From the NCBI RefSeq assembly GCF_022878925.1, contig NZ_CP084627.1, forward strand, positions 62,001 to 126,000: a stretch of 64,000 bases of DNA. The letters run 5' to 3'. Shown piece by piece: positions 8,970-20,401 of this stretch (its first letter is position 1; each line of letters begins with the position of its first letter). The translations under genes and the position numbers were made by a program. This DNA is from Caballeronia sp. TF1N1 (lineage in GTDB: Bacteria > Pseudomonadota > Gammaproteobacteria > Burkholderiales > Burkholderiaceae). The notes beneath the pieces were generated by a model. That model was not told where the DNA came from. It did not search any database and was given only the letters and a program-made list of their open reading frames with translations.

Positions 8970-9899
8970 ATGAACCATGACGTGATCGTGACCTGCGCGG
9001 TAACGGGAGCAGGCGACACAACGGCCAGACATCCGGCAATACCCGTCACGCCCAGGCAGATTGCCGAAGCGGCTATCGAGGCCGCGCGTGCGGGCGCGAC
9101 CGTGGCGCATTGCCATGTGCGCGATCCGCAAACCGGGCGCGGCAGCCGCGACCCGGCGCTGTATCGCGAAGTAGTGGATCGCATTCGTTCATCGGATGTC
9201 GATGTCATCATCAACTTGACGGCGGGCATGGGCGGCGATCTGGAAATCGGCGCGGGCGAAGAGCCGATGCGCTTCGGCAAGGGCACCGATCTCGTCGGCG
9301 GTCTCACGCGTCTTGCGCATGTCGAGGAACTGCTTCCGGAAATCTGCACGCTCGATTGCGGCACCCTCAATTTCGGCGATGGCGACTACATCTACGTCTC
9401 GACGCCCGCGCAACTCCGAGCCGGGGCAAAGCGCATCCAGCAGCTTGGCGTGAAGCCGGAACTCGAGATTTTCGATACCGGTCATCTCTGGTTCGCGAAT
9501 CAGTTGCTGAAGGAAGGCCTGCTCGATGCGCCGCCGCTCTTTCAGCTTTGCATGGGCATTCCTTGGGGCGCGCCGCCCGACACGGGCACCATGAAGGCCA
9601 TGGTCGATAACCTGCCGCCTGGCGCGCATTGGGCGGGCTTCGGTATCGGCCGCATGCAGATGCCGATGGTCGCGCAAGCCATGCTACTCGGCGGTCATGT
9701 GCGCGTGGGTCTCGAAGACAATCTGTGGCTCGATCGCGGCGTGCATGCGAGCAACGGTTCGCTCGTGCAGCGCGCGGTGGAGATCATCGAACGTCTTGGC
9801 GGACGCGCGCTCACGCCGGCGGAAGGGCGTCGCAAGCTCGGTTTGCCGGCGCGCGGCGAACGCTTGTTGGAGCGTCGCGCACTCGGGCAGTTGGCATAG
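8970..9899 (+). CDS. cdhC: 3-dehydrocarnitine:acetyl-CoA trimethylamine transferase (betainyl-CoA forming, BKACE family)
   Basis: 309 aa. BKACE enzymes cleave beta-keto acids with acetyl-CoA; CdhC converts 3-dehydrocarnitine plus acetyl-CoA into betainyl-CoA and acetoacetate. The zinc-ligand pair in AHCHVRDP (His47, His49), NLTAGMGG and the C-terminal VGLEDNLWL (catalytic/metal Glu region) are all present. Ribosome site and start lie 23 bp after caiX. Second gene of a caiX-cdhC-cdhA-cdhB operon. Confidence 0.93.
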   Translation: MNHDVIVTCAVTGAGDTTARHPAIPVTPRQIAEAAIEAARAGATVAHCHVRDPQTGRGSRDPALYREVVDRIRSSDVDVIINLTAGMGGDLEIGAGEEPMRFGKGTDLVGGLTRLAHVEELLPEICTLDCGTLNFGDGDYIYVSTPAQLRAGAKRIQQLGVKPELEIFDTGHLWFANQLLKEGLLDAPPLFQLCMGIPWGAPPDTGTMKAMVDNLPPGAHWAGFGIGRMQMPMVAQAMLLGGHVRVGLEDNLWLDRGVHASNGSLVQRAVEIIERLGGRALTPAEGRRKLGLPARGERLLERRALGQLA

Positions 9900-9920
9900 G
9901 TTCAGGATCACTACATTCGG

Positions 9921-10877
9921 ATGGACGATATGCAAGTCAGGCAATTCGCCGCGCTCGGCGCGGGTGTGATCGGCAGCGGCTGGGTGGCGCGCGCGCTTGC
10001 GCATGGGCTAGATGTCACCGCGTGGGACCCGGCGCCTGGCGCTCAAGCGCAGTTACGCGCGAACGTCGCCAATGCGTGGCCGGCGCTGGAACGCGTGGGA
10101 CTGGCGAAAGGCGCGTCGCAGGATCGCCTGCGCGTGGTGGAAACTGTCGAGGAGTGCGTCGCCGATGCGGATTTCATTCAGGAGAGCGCGCCCGAACGCG
10201 AGGAACTGAAGCTCGCGCTGCACGAACGCGTGAGCCGCGCGGCGAAGGCCGATGCGATTATCGCGTCATCCACTTCGGGCCTTCTGCCCAGCGATTTTTA
10301 CGCACGCGCCGTACATCCCGAGCGCTGCGTGGTCGGGCATCCGTTCAATCCGGTTTATCTTTTGCCGCTCGTCGAAGTGCTTGGCGGCGAGTTGACTTCC
10401 GGCGACGCGATCGATACCGCGATGAGCTTCTACGCATCCATCGGCATGAGGCCGCTTCGCGTAAAGAAGGAAGTGCCGGGCTTTATCGCGGACAGATTGC
10501 TCGAAGCGTTGTGGCGCGAGGCGTTGCATCTGGTGAACGAAGGCGTGGCGACGACCGGCGAGATCGACGATGCAATTCGGTACGGCGCGGGCATTCGCTG
10601 GTCGTTCATGGGCACGTTCCTGACCTATACGTTGGCGGGCGGCGAGGCGGGCATGCGACACTTCATGCAGCAATTCGGCCCCGCGCTCGAATTGCCGTGG
10701 ACGAAGCTCGTCGCGCCGACGCTCACCGATGAACTCATCGACCGCGTGGTGGACGGCACGTCGCGGCAGACGAACGGACGCGGCATCAAGGAACTGGAGC
10801 GGTATCGCGACGACTGCATCACGAGCGTGATCGAGGCGATTGCGCAGGCGAAGGCACGGCACGGTATCGAAGACTAA
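9921..10877 (+). CDS. cdhA: L-carnitine 3-dehydrogenase
   Basis: 318 aa. Oxidises L-carnitine to 3-dehydrocarnitine with NAD, the first step of the pathway. Rossmann motif GAGVIGSGW at residues 13-21, then the 3-hydroxyacyl-CoA-dehydrogenase-like catalytic domain ([20 protein letters not shown], with the catalytic His-Glu relay region, and [20 protein letters not shown]). Starts 21 bp after cdhC. An in-frame ATG three codons later is an alternative start. Confidence 0.93.
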   Translation: MDDMQVRQFAALGAGVIGSGWVARALAHGLDVTAWDPAPGAQAQLRANVANAWPALERVGLAKGASQDRLRVVETVEECVADADFIQESAPEREELKLALHERVSRAAKADAIIASSTSGLLPSDFYARAVHPERCVVGHPFNPVYLLPLVEVLGGELTSGDAIDTAMSFYASIGMRPLRVKKEVPGFIADRLLEALWREALHLVNEGVATTGEIDDAIRYGAGIRWSFMGTFLTYTLAGGEAGMRHFMQQFGPALELPWTKLVAPTLTDELIDRVVDGTSRQTNGRGIKELERYRDDCITSVIEAIAQAKARHGIED

Positions 10878-11318
10878 CGGGGCGAGATTCATGAGCACGA
10901 TTTATCGCGACAGCGTGAAGGCCGAATGGGTCGATTACAACCGCCATCTGCGTGACGCGTACTACATGCTGATCTATAGCCTCGCGACCGATGCGTTCAT
11001 GGACGGCATCGGTCTGGACGACGCGGGCAGACGCGCGCGGCAGCGCACGCTCTACACGCTCGAAGCCCATGTGAGCTATCTGCGCGAGATCAAGGAAGGC
11101 GCGGCGGTGCGAGTGGACGCGTGGGTTGTCGCGCGCGACAGGAAGCGCGTGCATCTTTATCTGGAGATGTTTGAAGCGGACGAGGCGGAGCCGGTATCGG
11201 CATGCGAGCAGATGATGATGCACATCGATTCGAGCGGCGCGCCGAAGTCGGCTTCGTTCGATGAGGACGTGGCGCGAAGTATCGATATGCACGCGGTGAT
11301 TGCCGCGTGCGATGCGCG

Positions 11319-13583
<2,265 letters not shown>

Positions 13584-13616
13584 GATGAAACGCTCCTTCT
13601 GGCCACGCATGAAGCC

Positions 13617-13647
13617 AGTATCGACCTTCCAACGATTGGAAGGTCAA
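13617..13647 (-). promoter_or_regulatory. CueR-type copper-responsive promoter of copA
   Basis: On the minus strand TTGACC (13647-13642) is followed by a 19-bp spacer and GATACT (13622-13617). The spacer holds the perfect dyad ACCTTCC-N7-GGAAGGT (13624-13644), the same arms as the Escherichia coli copA CueR box. The over-long 19-bp spacer is the signature of MerR-family promoters, which the activator untwists. It lies about 35 bp upstream of the copA start. Confidence 0.9.
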
Positions 13648-13656
13648 GAGCGCATT

Positions 13657-14304
13657 TCAGTCGCGAGGCGGTTCGATCGAGCCGAACATGGCGTCGGCGA
13701 GCGCGCCGGCTTCCTCGCCGCCGCGCTGACGCAAGCCCTCGACCGCGCCGATGCGGTCCGCTTCAGCCTTGTTCTGCGACAGTTTTGCCTTGCCGACCAG
13801 CCGCGTCACCTCGATTTCGATGCCGACGATCGCGCCCAGCAATTGATCGATGAAATCGCGCGGCGCGTCGCCCATTTTCCACGGCATTGCTTCGCCCGCT
13901 TCCATCTTGCGCGTGAGTTTCGCAACGACGCCGCGCACGTAGGCTTCGTCGTCACGCACGGTGATTCGGCCATGCGCATGCACGACGAGGTAATTCCACG
14001 TCGGCACTTGACGGTGGGTTTCCTGCTTGCTCGGATAGAAAGTCGGCGAGATATAACCTTCCGCGCCCTGAAAGATCACCAGCACGTCCTCGCGCGCCCC
14101 GACTTCGCGCCACACGGGATTTGCACGCGCCACGTGCGCGCGCAAGGTGCCGTGTTCGCCGATGGCGGGATCGAGTTCGAAAGGAATGTGATTGGCGTCA
14201 AGCCCATTCGGGCCACGCGTGACCAATGCGCCAAAAGGATGCGCGGCGATCAGCGCGCGCAGGGCTTCCGGGCGGTTTTCCTCGAAATGGGCGGGAATAT
14301 ACAT
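13657..14304 (-). CDS. FMN-binding split-barrel protein, PaiB-like
   Basis: 215 aa from ATG 14304; the family normally begins MYIPAHFEE, so I prefer this start to the ATG twelve codons upstream (14340). Features of the PaiB/transcriptional-regulator family: ALVTRGPNGLDANHIPFEL, the central VIFQGAEGYISPTFYPSK, and VPTWNYLVVHAHG. Bacillus PaiB is a negative regulator of sporulation/protease genes; whether proteobacterial members bind DNA or act as flavin enzymes is not settled. Same strand as copA, but the CueR promoter separates them. Confidence 0.8.
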   Translation of the reverse strand: MYIPAHFEENRPEALRALIAAHPFGALVTRGPNGLDANHIPFELDPAIGEHGTLRAHVARANPVWREVGAREDVLVIFQGAEGYISPTFYPSKQETHRQVPTWNYLVVHAHGRITVRDDEAYVRGVVAKLTRKMEAGEAMPWKMGDAPRDFIDQLLGAIVGIEIEVTRLVGKAKLSQNKAEADRIGAVEGLRQRGGEEAGALADAMFGSIEPPRD

Positions 14305-14553
14305 GCGTCGGACTCGTTCGAAAGGTTCCAAAACATTCATGTTACGCGATGCCGTGAAGCGAGTCTCGACGAGTGGTCAGACGTATTTGCGCGACGAGTA
14401 GCGCCTTTTATGCGTGTTGTCTTGCCTATCATCAGCGGATACGTTAAAACCCCAATTTCGAGATCGAATTTTCGGCGCGCTACCTCGGGGATCAGGACGG
14501 CGGCGGGCTGCTCGTCTGCGAACCCATCGAAATAAAACCGGATTTCCATTCGA

Positions 14554-16017
14554 ATGAATAAGCACCGACGCTGGACGTTTCCGCTCAACGCCGCTTTATG
14601 GGTCAGCACGAGCCTTTCTGCCGCGGCCTTGCTCGCCGGCTGCGCGGGAACCGCGACGCCCGAGGCGGCAAATACGGGCGGCTGGGTAAAAAACCAGGTC
14701 GTCGATGCCTACACGTTCGGCTTTCCGCTCGTCGCGTCGGACATCGCGCGGGAACGTGCAAGCGGGGCGGCGCGGCCGGGTCAGGCGCCGCTCAACACGT
14801 TCCGCCACGCCATCGCGTTGCCGCCCGCGGGCGCGACCGGCTGGCCGAGCGTCGATACGCTCGATTCCTCCGCGTGGCTCGATGTCTCCGCCGATCCCGT
14901 GATCGTGACCGTGCCCGCCGCGCCGCGCGCACGCTATCTCGATACCCGCGCGTTCGATGCATGGAGCAACGCGCTGTATTCGAGCGCCGACACGACGCCG
15001 TTTCCGAAGGCGCAACTCATCGCCTTCGTGCCCGCCGGCTTTACGGGCACGCTGCCCGCCGGTGCAACGCGCGTCGAAACGCGCACGCGCTACGTCTGGC
15101 TTTCGGTGCGCGTGCGGGTGAACGGCATGCGCGACGTGCGCGAAGTCAGAAAGCTGCAGACGTCGATGCGCATCGATACGCTTACGCCCACCAAGGGCTC
15201 GCTCGCCGATCCTACTTCGACCGTGACGGGCGCGTGGCCGGGCAATGCCACGGGCCAGACGCCTAGCGTGCCGCCTTTGCCGAGCGCGGCGCCGACGGCA
15301 TCGCCCGGCGCGCAGGCCGAAGCGCTCGACGCCAATGCGTTTTTCGCGCGCCTTGCCCGCTCGCTCGACGACAATCCGCCCGCCGCCGACGATGCGCCCG
15401 CGATGTCCCGCCTCGCCGATCTCGGCGTGAAGCCGGGCGAACCGGTGCAGTTCAAGAAGGCCGATGCGCCGCTTCTGGCGTCCGGTGTCGCGGATGGCCG
15501 CGCGCATCTCGCGACGGCGCCATCGAACGCGATCACGAAGAACGGCTGGACGTGGTTCGGCGACGATGTCGGCAACTACGGCACGGATTACATTCTGCGG
15601 GCTTATCTCGCGCGCCATCAGCCGTTTTCGGGGACGAAGGCGGGCGAAGCGAAGCCGGTTGCGCGCGTGGACAGCGACGGCCATCCGCTCAACGGCGCGA
15701 ACACCTACGTGCTGCACTTCGCGCCGAACCAGTTGCCGCCGGTGCGCGGTTTCTGGACGCTCGCGGCCTACACGAAAGATGGCGCGTTTGCCAACGGCAA
15801 GCTGCCGCGTCTGTCGCTAAGCGACCGCGACCGCCTCAAGAAAAACCGCGACGGTTCGGTCGATGTCACCGTATCGGCCGAAGCACCGCCGCGTGCGCGC
15901 GCATCGAACTGGCTGCCCGCGCCCGACGGCGACTTTCAGCTGACGATGCGCCTCTACGCGCCCAAACCGCAGGCAAGCGACGGCACGTGGACGCCGCCGG
16001 CCGTCGAACGGCAGTGA
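14554..16017 (+). CDS. DUF1254/DUF1214 lipoprotein
   Basis: 487 aa. A lipobox LLAGC at residues 27-31 suggests an envelope lipoprotein. The N-terminal half (VVDAYTFGFPLVASDIAR, then a beta-rich part) matches DUF1254 and the end (NTYVLHFAPNQLPPVRGFWTLAAY, LPAPDGDFQLTMRLYAP) matches DUF1214. Between them is an Ala/Pro/Ser/Thr-rich linker (residues about 210-255). The biochemical function of this family is unknown. Its neighbour downstream is the AsmA-like giant protein on the same strand, 97 bp away. Confidence 0.82.
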   Translation: MNKHRRWTFPLNAALWVSTSLSAAALLAGCAGTATPEAANTGGWVKNQVVDAYTFGFPLVASDIARERASGAARPGQAPLNTFRHAIALPPAGATGWPSVDTLDSSAWLDVSADPVIVTVPAAPRARYLDTRAFDAWSNALYSSADTTPFPKAQLIAFVPAGFTGTLPAGATRVETRTRYVWLSVRVRVNGMRDVREVRKLQTSMRIDTLTPTKGSLADPTSTVTGAWPGNATGQTPSVPPLPSAAPTASPGAQAEALDANAFFARLARSLDDNPPAADDAPAMSRLADLGVKPGEPVQFKKADAPLLASGVADGRAHLATAPSNAITKNGWTWFGDDVGNYGTDYILRAYLARHQPFSGTKAGEAKPVARVDSDGHPLNGANTYVLHFAPNQLPPVRGFWTLAAYTKDGAFANGKLPRLSLSDRDRLKKNRDGSVDVTVSAEAPPRARASNWLPAPDGDFQLTMRLYAPKPQASDGTWTPPAVERQ

Positions 16018-16114
16018 AGCATTTGATGAACGTTTGCGCGATGCCTCGTCGTATACTCGAAGCATCCTCTACCTGACAGGGCGATGCGCCGCCGCGCGTC
16101 GCAGCGCGCATCGA

Positions 16115-19100
16115 ATGGCAAGCGTCACCAAGTCTTCACTGGCCTCGGCCGGGCAAACCCTGCGCGGCGTCGTGCATGCACGGCGTACGCGGCGAATCGC
16201 GATTGGCCTGATCGTCTTCGTGGTGGTCATCGGCCTTCTCGGCTTCTTCGTCGCGCCGCCGGTCATTCGTCATATCGCCGAGCAACAGCTTGGCAAGCAA
16301 CTCGACCGGCCGGTGACCATCCGGCGCATTTGGCTCAATCCCTATTCGCTCGATTTCGAAGCCGATGACGTGCATATCGGCGAAGCGCCCGCGAATCTCG
16401 CGAAAGCGCCCGGCGCGGCGGCCGGTTTCGTCGATGTGTCGCGGCTCGTCGTGCGCACGTCGTGGTCGTCCATCTTCCGGCTCGCGCCCGTCGTCAATGA
16501 ACTGAAGATCGATTCGCCGCGCATCAGCATCGTGCGATTCGACGGCGAGCATTTCAATTTCTCCGATCTGATCGAGAAATTCTCGAAGCCTTCGTCGCCT
16601 CCATCGGACAAGCCGGCGCGCTTCTCCGTGTCGAACATTCGCGTGGAGAACGGCCGGATCGTGTTCGACGACCGGCTCCTGAAGGCGAAGCACACCATCG
16701 ACCAGTTCGCGCTCGGTATCCCCTTCATCGCGACGCTGCCCTCGGCCACCGATATTTTCGTGACGCCGTTATTGCAGGCGCACATCGACGGCTCGCCGCT
16801 CGTCGTGAAGGGCCGCACGAAGCCGTTTTCGGAGTCGCGCGAGTCGGAGATCGCGCTCACGCTCGACGGGCTCGACGTGCCGCAGATGGCGTCTTACGCG
16901 CCGGCTTCCGTGCCCGTCGCGGTGAAGAGCGGCAAGCTCACGACCGACCTCAACGTGCGCTTTGCCATTGCCGGCGATGCACCGACCATTCGTATCGACG
17001 GCACTGCGGATCTGGCCGATCTCGCCGTCACCGATAAAGCGAACGCACCGCTCGTCGCCGCGCGCGCGTTGCATGTGAAGATTGCCAACGCCGAGCCGTT
17101 GCGCGATATCTATCATCTCGACGAAGTGACGCTTGCGGGCCCGGATGTACGGCTCGCGCGCGATCCGTCCGGCACGCTCAACGTGCAGAAACTCGCGCCG
17201 CCGCCCGCGAAGGCCGAGGTGAAGAAGCCCGAAGCGAAGGACACGCCGCCGCTCGATCTGGCCATCAAGCACGTTGCCATCGACGACGGCAAGATCGCGT
17301 TCGATGACCAGTTGATGAAGCAGCGCGTGCAGGAAACACTGACAGGTCTAGCCGTCACGCTCGATGGTTTTTCGACGCTCGACAAGACGCCCGCGCGCTA
17401 CACGCTCAAGACGGCGTTCGGTCACGGCGGTTCGCTCGGTGCTTCCGGCAACGTCGCGCTGGCCGCCAAGACCGCCGACGTCAAGTTGGCGCTCGAAGCA
17501 TTGGCGCTGCCGCCGTTGCAGCCTTATATCGCGAATTCGCTGGCGGCGCGCGTGACGAGCGGCACGCTCGGCGCGAATCTGCCGGTGTCGGTCGATTGGT
17601 CGAAGCCGGATGCCAACGTGCAGGTCGGCGCGGGCGATGTGAAACTCGACGCGCTCACGCTCGTGCCGAATGCATCGAATGGCGCGGATGCCGCCGCGCC
17701 CATCAAGCTCGATGCCGCGCTCGCGAAGATCGTCAAGGTGGATGTGCCCGCGCGTCAGGTCGCGCTCGACAGCGTGCAGTTGAAGGGACTTTCGCTCGAT
17801 GCCACGCGCCGCAAGGACGGCAGTATCGACCTGGCCGCGCTCGCTGGAGCGCATGAGGTTGCGCCGGAGCCGAGCGCCACGCGCAAGATTCAGAAGGCGC
17901 AGGAAGCGGGACCGGCGTGGCGCTATCAAATTGGCCAGATCGCGCTCGATAACGCCTCGGCTAATGTCACCGACTTGACGCCCACGACGCCCGTGAAGCT
18001 GCGCATTGCGCCGATGTCGGTTGCCGTGAAGCAGTTCAGCGACGATCTTTCAAAACCGCTCGATGTTACCGGCAAGCTCACGCTCAACGGGCGTGGCGCG
18101 CTCGATATAAATGGCACGGTCACGGTCACACCGCTCAAGCTCGCGCTGCATGTGAAGGGCGATCAGGTCGATGCCGCCGCCTTCGAACCGTATTTCGGCG
18201 ACAAACTCAACGTCGATATCGCAAGCGCGTTCCTCAACGCCAATGGCGATGTCGGCTTGTCGGGCAGTGGCAAGACGCTCGCGGCTTCCTACAAGGGCGA
18301 TGTTTCGCTGACAGACGTGCGCATGCAGGACAAAGCGACGTCCGACCGTTTCGCCGGCTGGAAACTGCTCGGCCTCACCAACGTAAAGGTGAATTATGGC
18401 GAGCGCGGCACGGACGTTGACGCGGCGCGCGTGACCTTCGCGAACTTCTACGGCCGCGTGTTGCTCGACGCGCAAGGCAAGCTGAACCTGAAGAGCGTCG
18501 TGGCAAGCGACAACGGCCCGCGGCAATCGGTGACGCGCGATCAGTCGAAGCCCGAGGCATCGGCGGCGGCATCCGCGCCGGTCGCGGCGAGTGCGCCGGT
18601 CAAGACGGCGGCTGCCTCCGGTCCTCCGGTGAACATGCGCTTCGGTCAGCTCGTTCTGCAGAACGGCCGTGTCACCTACACCGACAACTTCATCAAGCCC
18701 AACTTCACGGCGAATCTCGTGTCGATCAACGGGACCATCGGCGCATTCGGCACGCATTCGACGACGCCCGCGCCCGTCGATGTCGCCGCCAAGCTCGCCG
18801 CGAACGGACCGGTTTCGATCAAGGGACAGGTGAATCCGCTCATCGAAAAGCCCGCGCTCGACTTGACCGCGAGCGCGCACGACGTCGAACTCACCAACCT
18901 CACGCCGTATTCGTCGAAGTATGCGGGCTATCCGATCACGAAGGGCAAGCTCAACGTCGATCTGCATTACATGCTCGGCGACGACAAGCTCACGGCGAAC
19001 AATCACCTGTTCATCGACCAGTTGACGTTCGGCGATCACGTCGACAATTCGACGGCGACGAAGTTGCCGGTGCGGCTCGCCGTGTCGTTGCTGAAGAATT

Positions 19101-19819
19101 CGCGCGGCGAGATCGACGTGAACATTCCCATTTCGGGATCGCTTTCGAATCCGGAGTTTTCTATTGGCGGGCTCGTCTGGCAGGCCATATTGAATCTGGT
19201 GCAAAAGGCGGTGACCGCGCCGTTCTCGCTGCTCGCACATGCGTTCGGCGGCAGTGGCGAGGAGCTGAATTACGTCGAATTCGACGCAGGCTCGGCGACG
19301 CTCAACGATGCCGCGCAGAAGAAGCTGGAGACGATTTCGAAGGCGCTCGCGGACAAAACGTCGATCAGGCTGGATGTGACGGGGCGCGTCGATCCGAAAG
19401 TCGATGAACCCGCGTTACGCAGCGCTTGGCTGGATGGCCAAATCAAACGCGCGAAGGTCCGCGACATGTCGGATGGCGGCGAGAATGTGGACTGGCAGTC
19501 GGTGAAGGTATCGGATGCGGATTACGACAAGTATCTGACGAAGGTTTATAAGTCGGCGGATTTCAAGAAGCCGAAGAACTTCATCGGCTTGACGAAGTCG
19601 GTGCCGGACGCGGACATGAAGAGCGCGCTGACTGAAAACGCACCGGTCGATGAAGGCGCGTTGCGCGATCTGGCGCAGCGCCGCGCGCAGGCGGTGAAGG
19701 AGTACTTCGACGGAAAGATCGACAGCAGCCGGATTTTTGTCGTCGCGCCCAAGCTGAACGCGGACGGGATCAAGGATAAGGGCGCGGGGGAGCGGGTGGA
19801 GTTGGGGTTGAAGGGTTGA
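16115..19819 (+). CDS. AsmA-like DUF748 envelope protein
   Basis: 1234 aa from ATG 16115 (27 codons inside the longest frame; the upstream part is not conserved-looking). One N-terminal membrane anchor (IAIGLIVFVVVIGLLGFFV, near residue 30) followed by a long periplasmic repetitive beta-rich region typical of AsmA/YhdP/TamB-like proteins, with DUF748 features such as LDRPVTIRRIWLNPYSLDF. The last 180 residues (YVEFDAGSATLNDAAQKKLETI) look OmpA-C-like. An Ala/Pro/Val low-complexity linker lies near residues 810-840. AsmA-clan proteins are implicated in phospholipid transport to the outer membrane; the role of this one is unknown. Confidence 0.85.
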   Translation: MASVTKSSLASAGQTLRGVVHARRTRRIAIGLIVFVVVIGLLGFFVAPPVIRHIAEQQLGKQLDRPVTIRRIWLNPYSLDFEADDVHIGEAPANLAKAPGAAAGFVDVSRLVVRTSWSSIFRLAPVVNELKIDSPRISIVRFDGEHFNFSDLIEKFSKPSSPPSDKPARFSVSNIRVENGRIVFDDRLLKAKHTIDQFALGIPFIATLPSATDIFVTPLLQAHIDGSPLVVKGRTKPFSESRESEIALTLDGLDVPQMASYAPASVPVAVKSGKLTTDLNVRFAIAGDAPTIRIDGTADLADLAVTDKANAPLVAARALHVKIANAEPLRDIYHLDEVTLAGPDVRLARDPSGTLNVQKLAPPPAKAEVKKPEAKDTPPLDLAIKHVAIDDGKIAFDDQLMKQRVQETLTGLAVTLDGFSTLDKTPARYTLKTAFGHGGSLGASGNVALAAKTADVKLALEALALPPLQPYIANSLAARVTSGTLGANLPVSVDWSKPDANVQVGAGDVKLDALTLVPNASNGADAAAPIKLDAALAKIVKVDVPARQVALDSVQLKGLSLDATRRKDGSIDLAALAGAHEVAPEPSATRKIQKAQEAGPAWRYQIGQIALDNASANVTDLTPTTPVKLRIAPMSVAVKQFSDDLSKPLDVTGKLTLNGRGALDINGTVTVTPLKLALHVKGDQVDAAAFEPYFGDKLNVDIASAFLNANGDVGLSGSGKTLAASYKGDVSLTDVRMQDKATSDRFAGWKLLGLTNVKVNYGERGTDVDAARVTFANFYGRVLLDAQGKLNLKSVVASDNGPRQSVTRDQSKPEASAAASAPVAASAPVKTAAASGPPVNMRFGQLVLQNGRVTYTDNFIKPNFTANLVSINGTIGAFGTHSTTPAPVDVAAKLAANGPVSIKGQVNPLIEKPALDLTASAHDVELTNLTPYSSKYAGYPITKGKLNVDLHYMLGDDKLTANNHLFIDQLTFGDHVDNSTATKLPVRLAVSLLKNSRGEIDVNIPISGSLSNPEFSIGGLVWQAILNLVQKAVTAPFSLLAHAFGGSGEELNYVEFDAGSATLNDAAQKKLETISKALADKTSIRLDVTGRVDPKVDEPALRSAWLDGQIKRAKVRDMSDGGENVDWQSVKVSDADYDKYLTKVYKSADFKKPKNFIGLTKSVPDADMKSALTENAPVDEGALRDLAQRRAQAVKEYFDGKIDSSRIFVVAPKLNADGIKDKGAGERVELGLKG

Positions 19820-19923
19820 AGTGAGCGTTGGCTGTATGGACGACCTTTGCCTGCTGCAAGTATTGTTTATTATTTCAATGTCCGGTTCGAACCGGATAAC
19901 CGCTGAAGAACGGGAGTCAGCCG

Positions 19924-20361
19924 ATGGGAACGAGTTACGAGCAAGACGTGGTGGCATGGGCCGAGGAACAGGCCGCGCTGCTGCGTGAAGGAAAGCTCTC
20001 GGCCATCGATATCGAGCATATCGCAGAGGAAATCGAAGACGTGGGCAAGAGCGAGCAACGAGAACTGGCAAGCCGCATGTCGGTGCTGCTAGCGCATTTG
20101 TTGAAGTGGCGGTTTCAGCCGGAGAGGCGTAGCACAAGCTCGCGATTTACGATCCGCACGCAGCGCAAAGACGTAATGTATGTTTTGCGAGAAGCACCGA
20201 GCCTTAAAGCTAAGTTCGATGACGCGGATTGGATCGACCTTATTTGGTCCAAGGCTAAAAATCTGGCGCAGGCGGAGACGGGAATCGATATCGACGTATT
20301 TCCGGAATTGTGTGCTTGGCCAATGATCCAGGCACTCGAACCAGAGTTCTACCCCGGCTGA
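19924..20361 (+). CDS. DUF29 family protein
   Basis: 145 aa, with GGGAG upstream. The sequence YEQDVVAWAEEQAALLREG, IDIEHIAEEIEDVGKSEQREL and LLAHLLKWRFQPERRS is the DUF29 pattern, a small mostly helical cytoplasmic protein found in proteobacteria and cyanobacteria. Function unknown. No obvious operon partner: the next gene is convergent. Confidence 0.85.
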   Translation: MGTSYEQDVVAWAEEQAALLREGKLSAIDIEHIAEEIEDVGKSEQRELASRMSVLLAHLLKWRFQPERRSTSSRFTIRTQRKDVMYVLREAPSLKAKFDDADWIDLIWSKAKNLAQAETGIDIDVFPELCAWPMIQALEPEFYPG

Positions 20362-20371
20362 CTTCCCGATG

Positions 20372-20392
20372 CGCGGGCTTTCTCAGCCCGCG
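20372..20392. terminator. GC-rich hairpin between convergent genes, possible terminator
   Basis: CGCGGGCT (20372-20379), 5-nt loop, AGCCCGCG (20385-20392). It lies between the ends of the DUF29 gene and the convergent exporter gene. No T-run follows on either strand, so intrinsic termination is uncertain. Confidence 0.4.
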
Positions 20393-20401
20393 AGCCACCA
20401 T

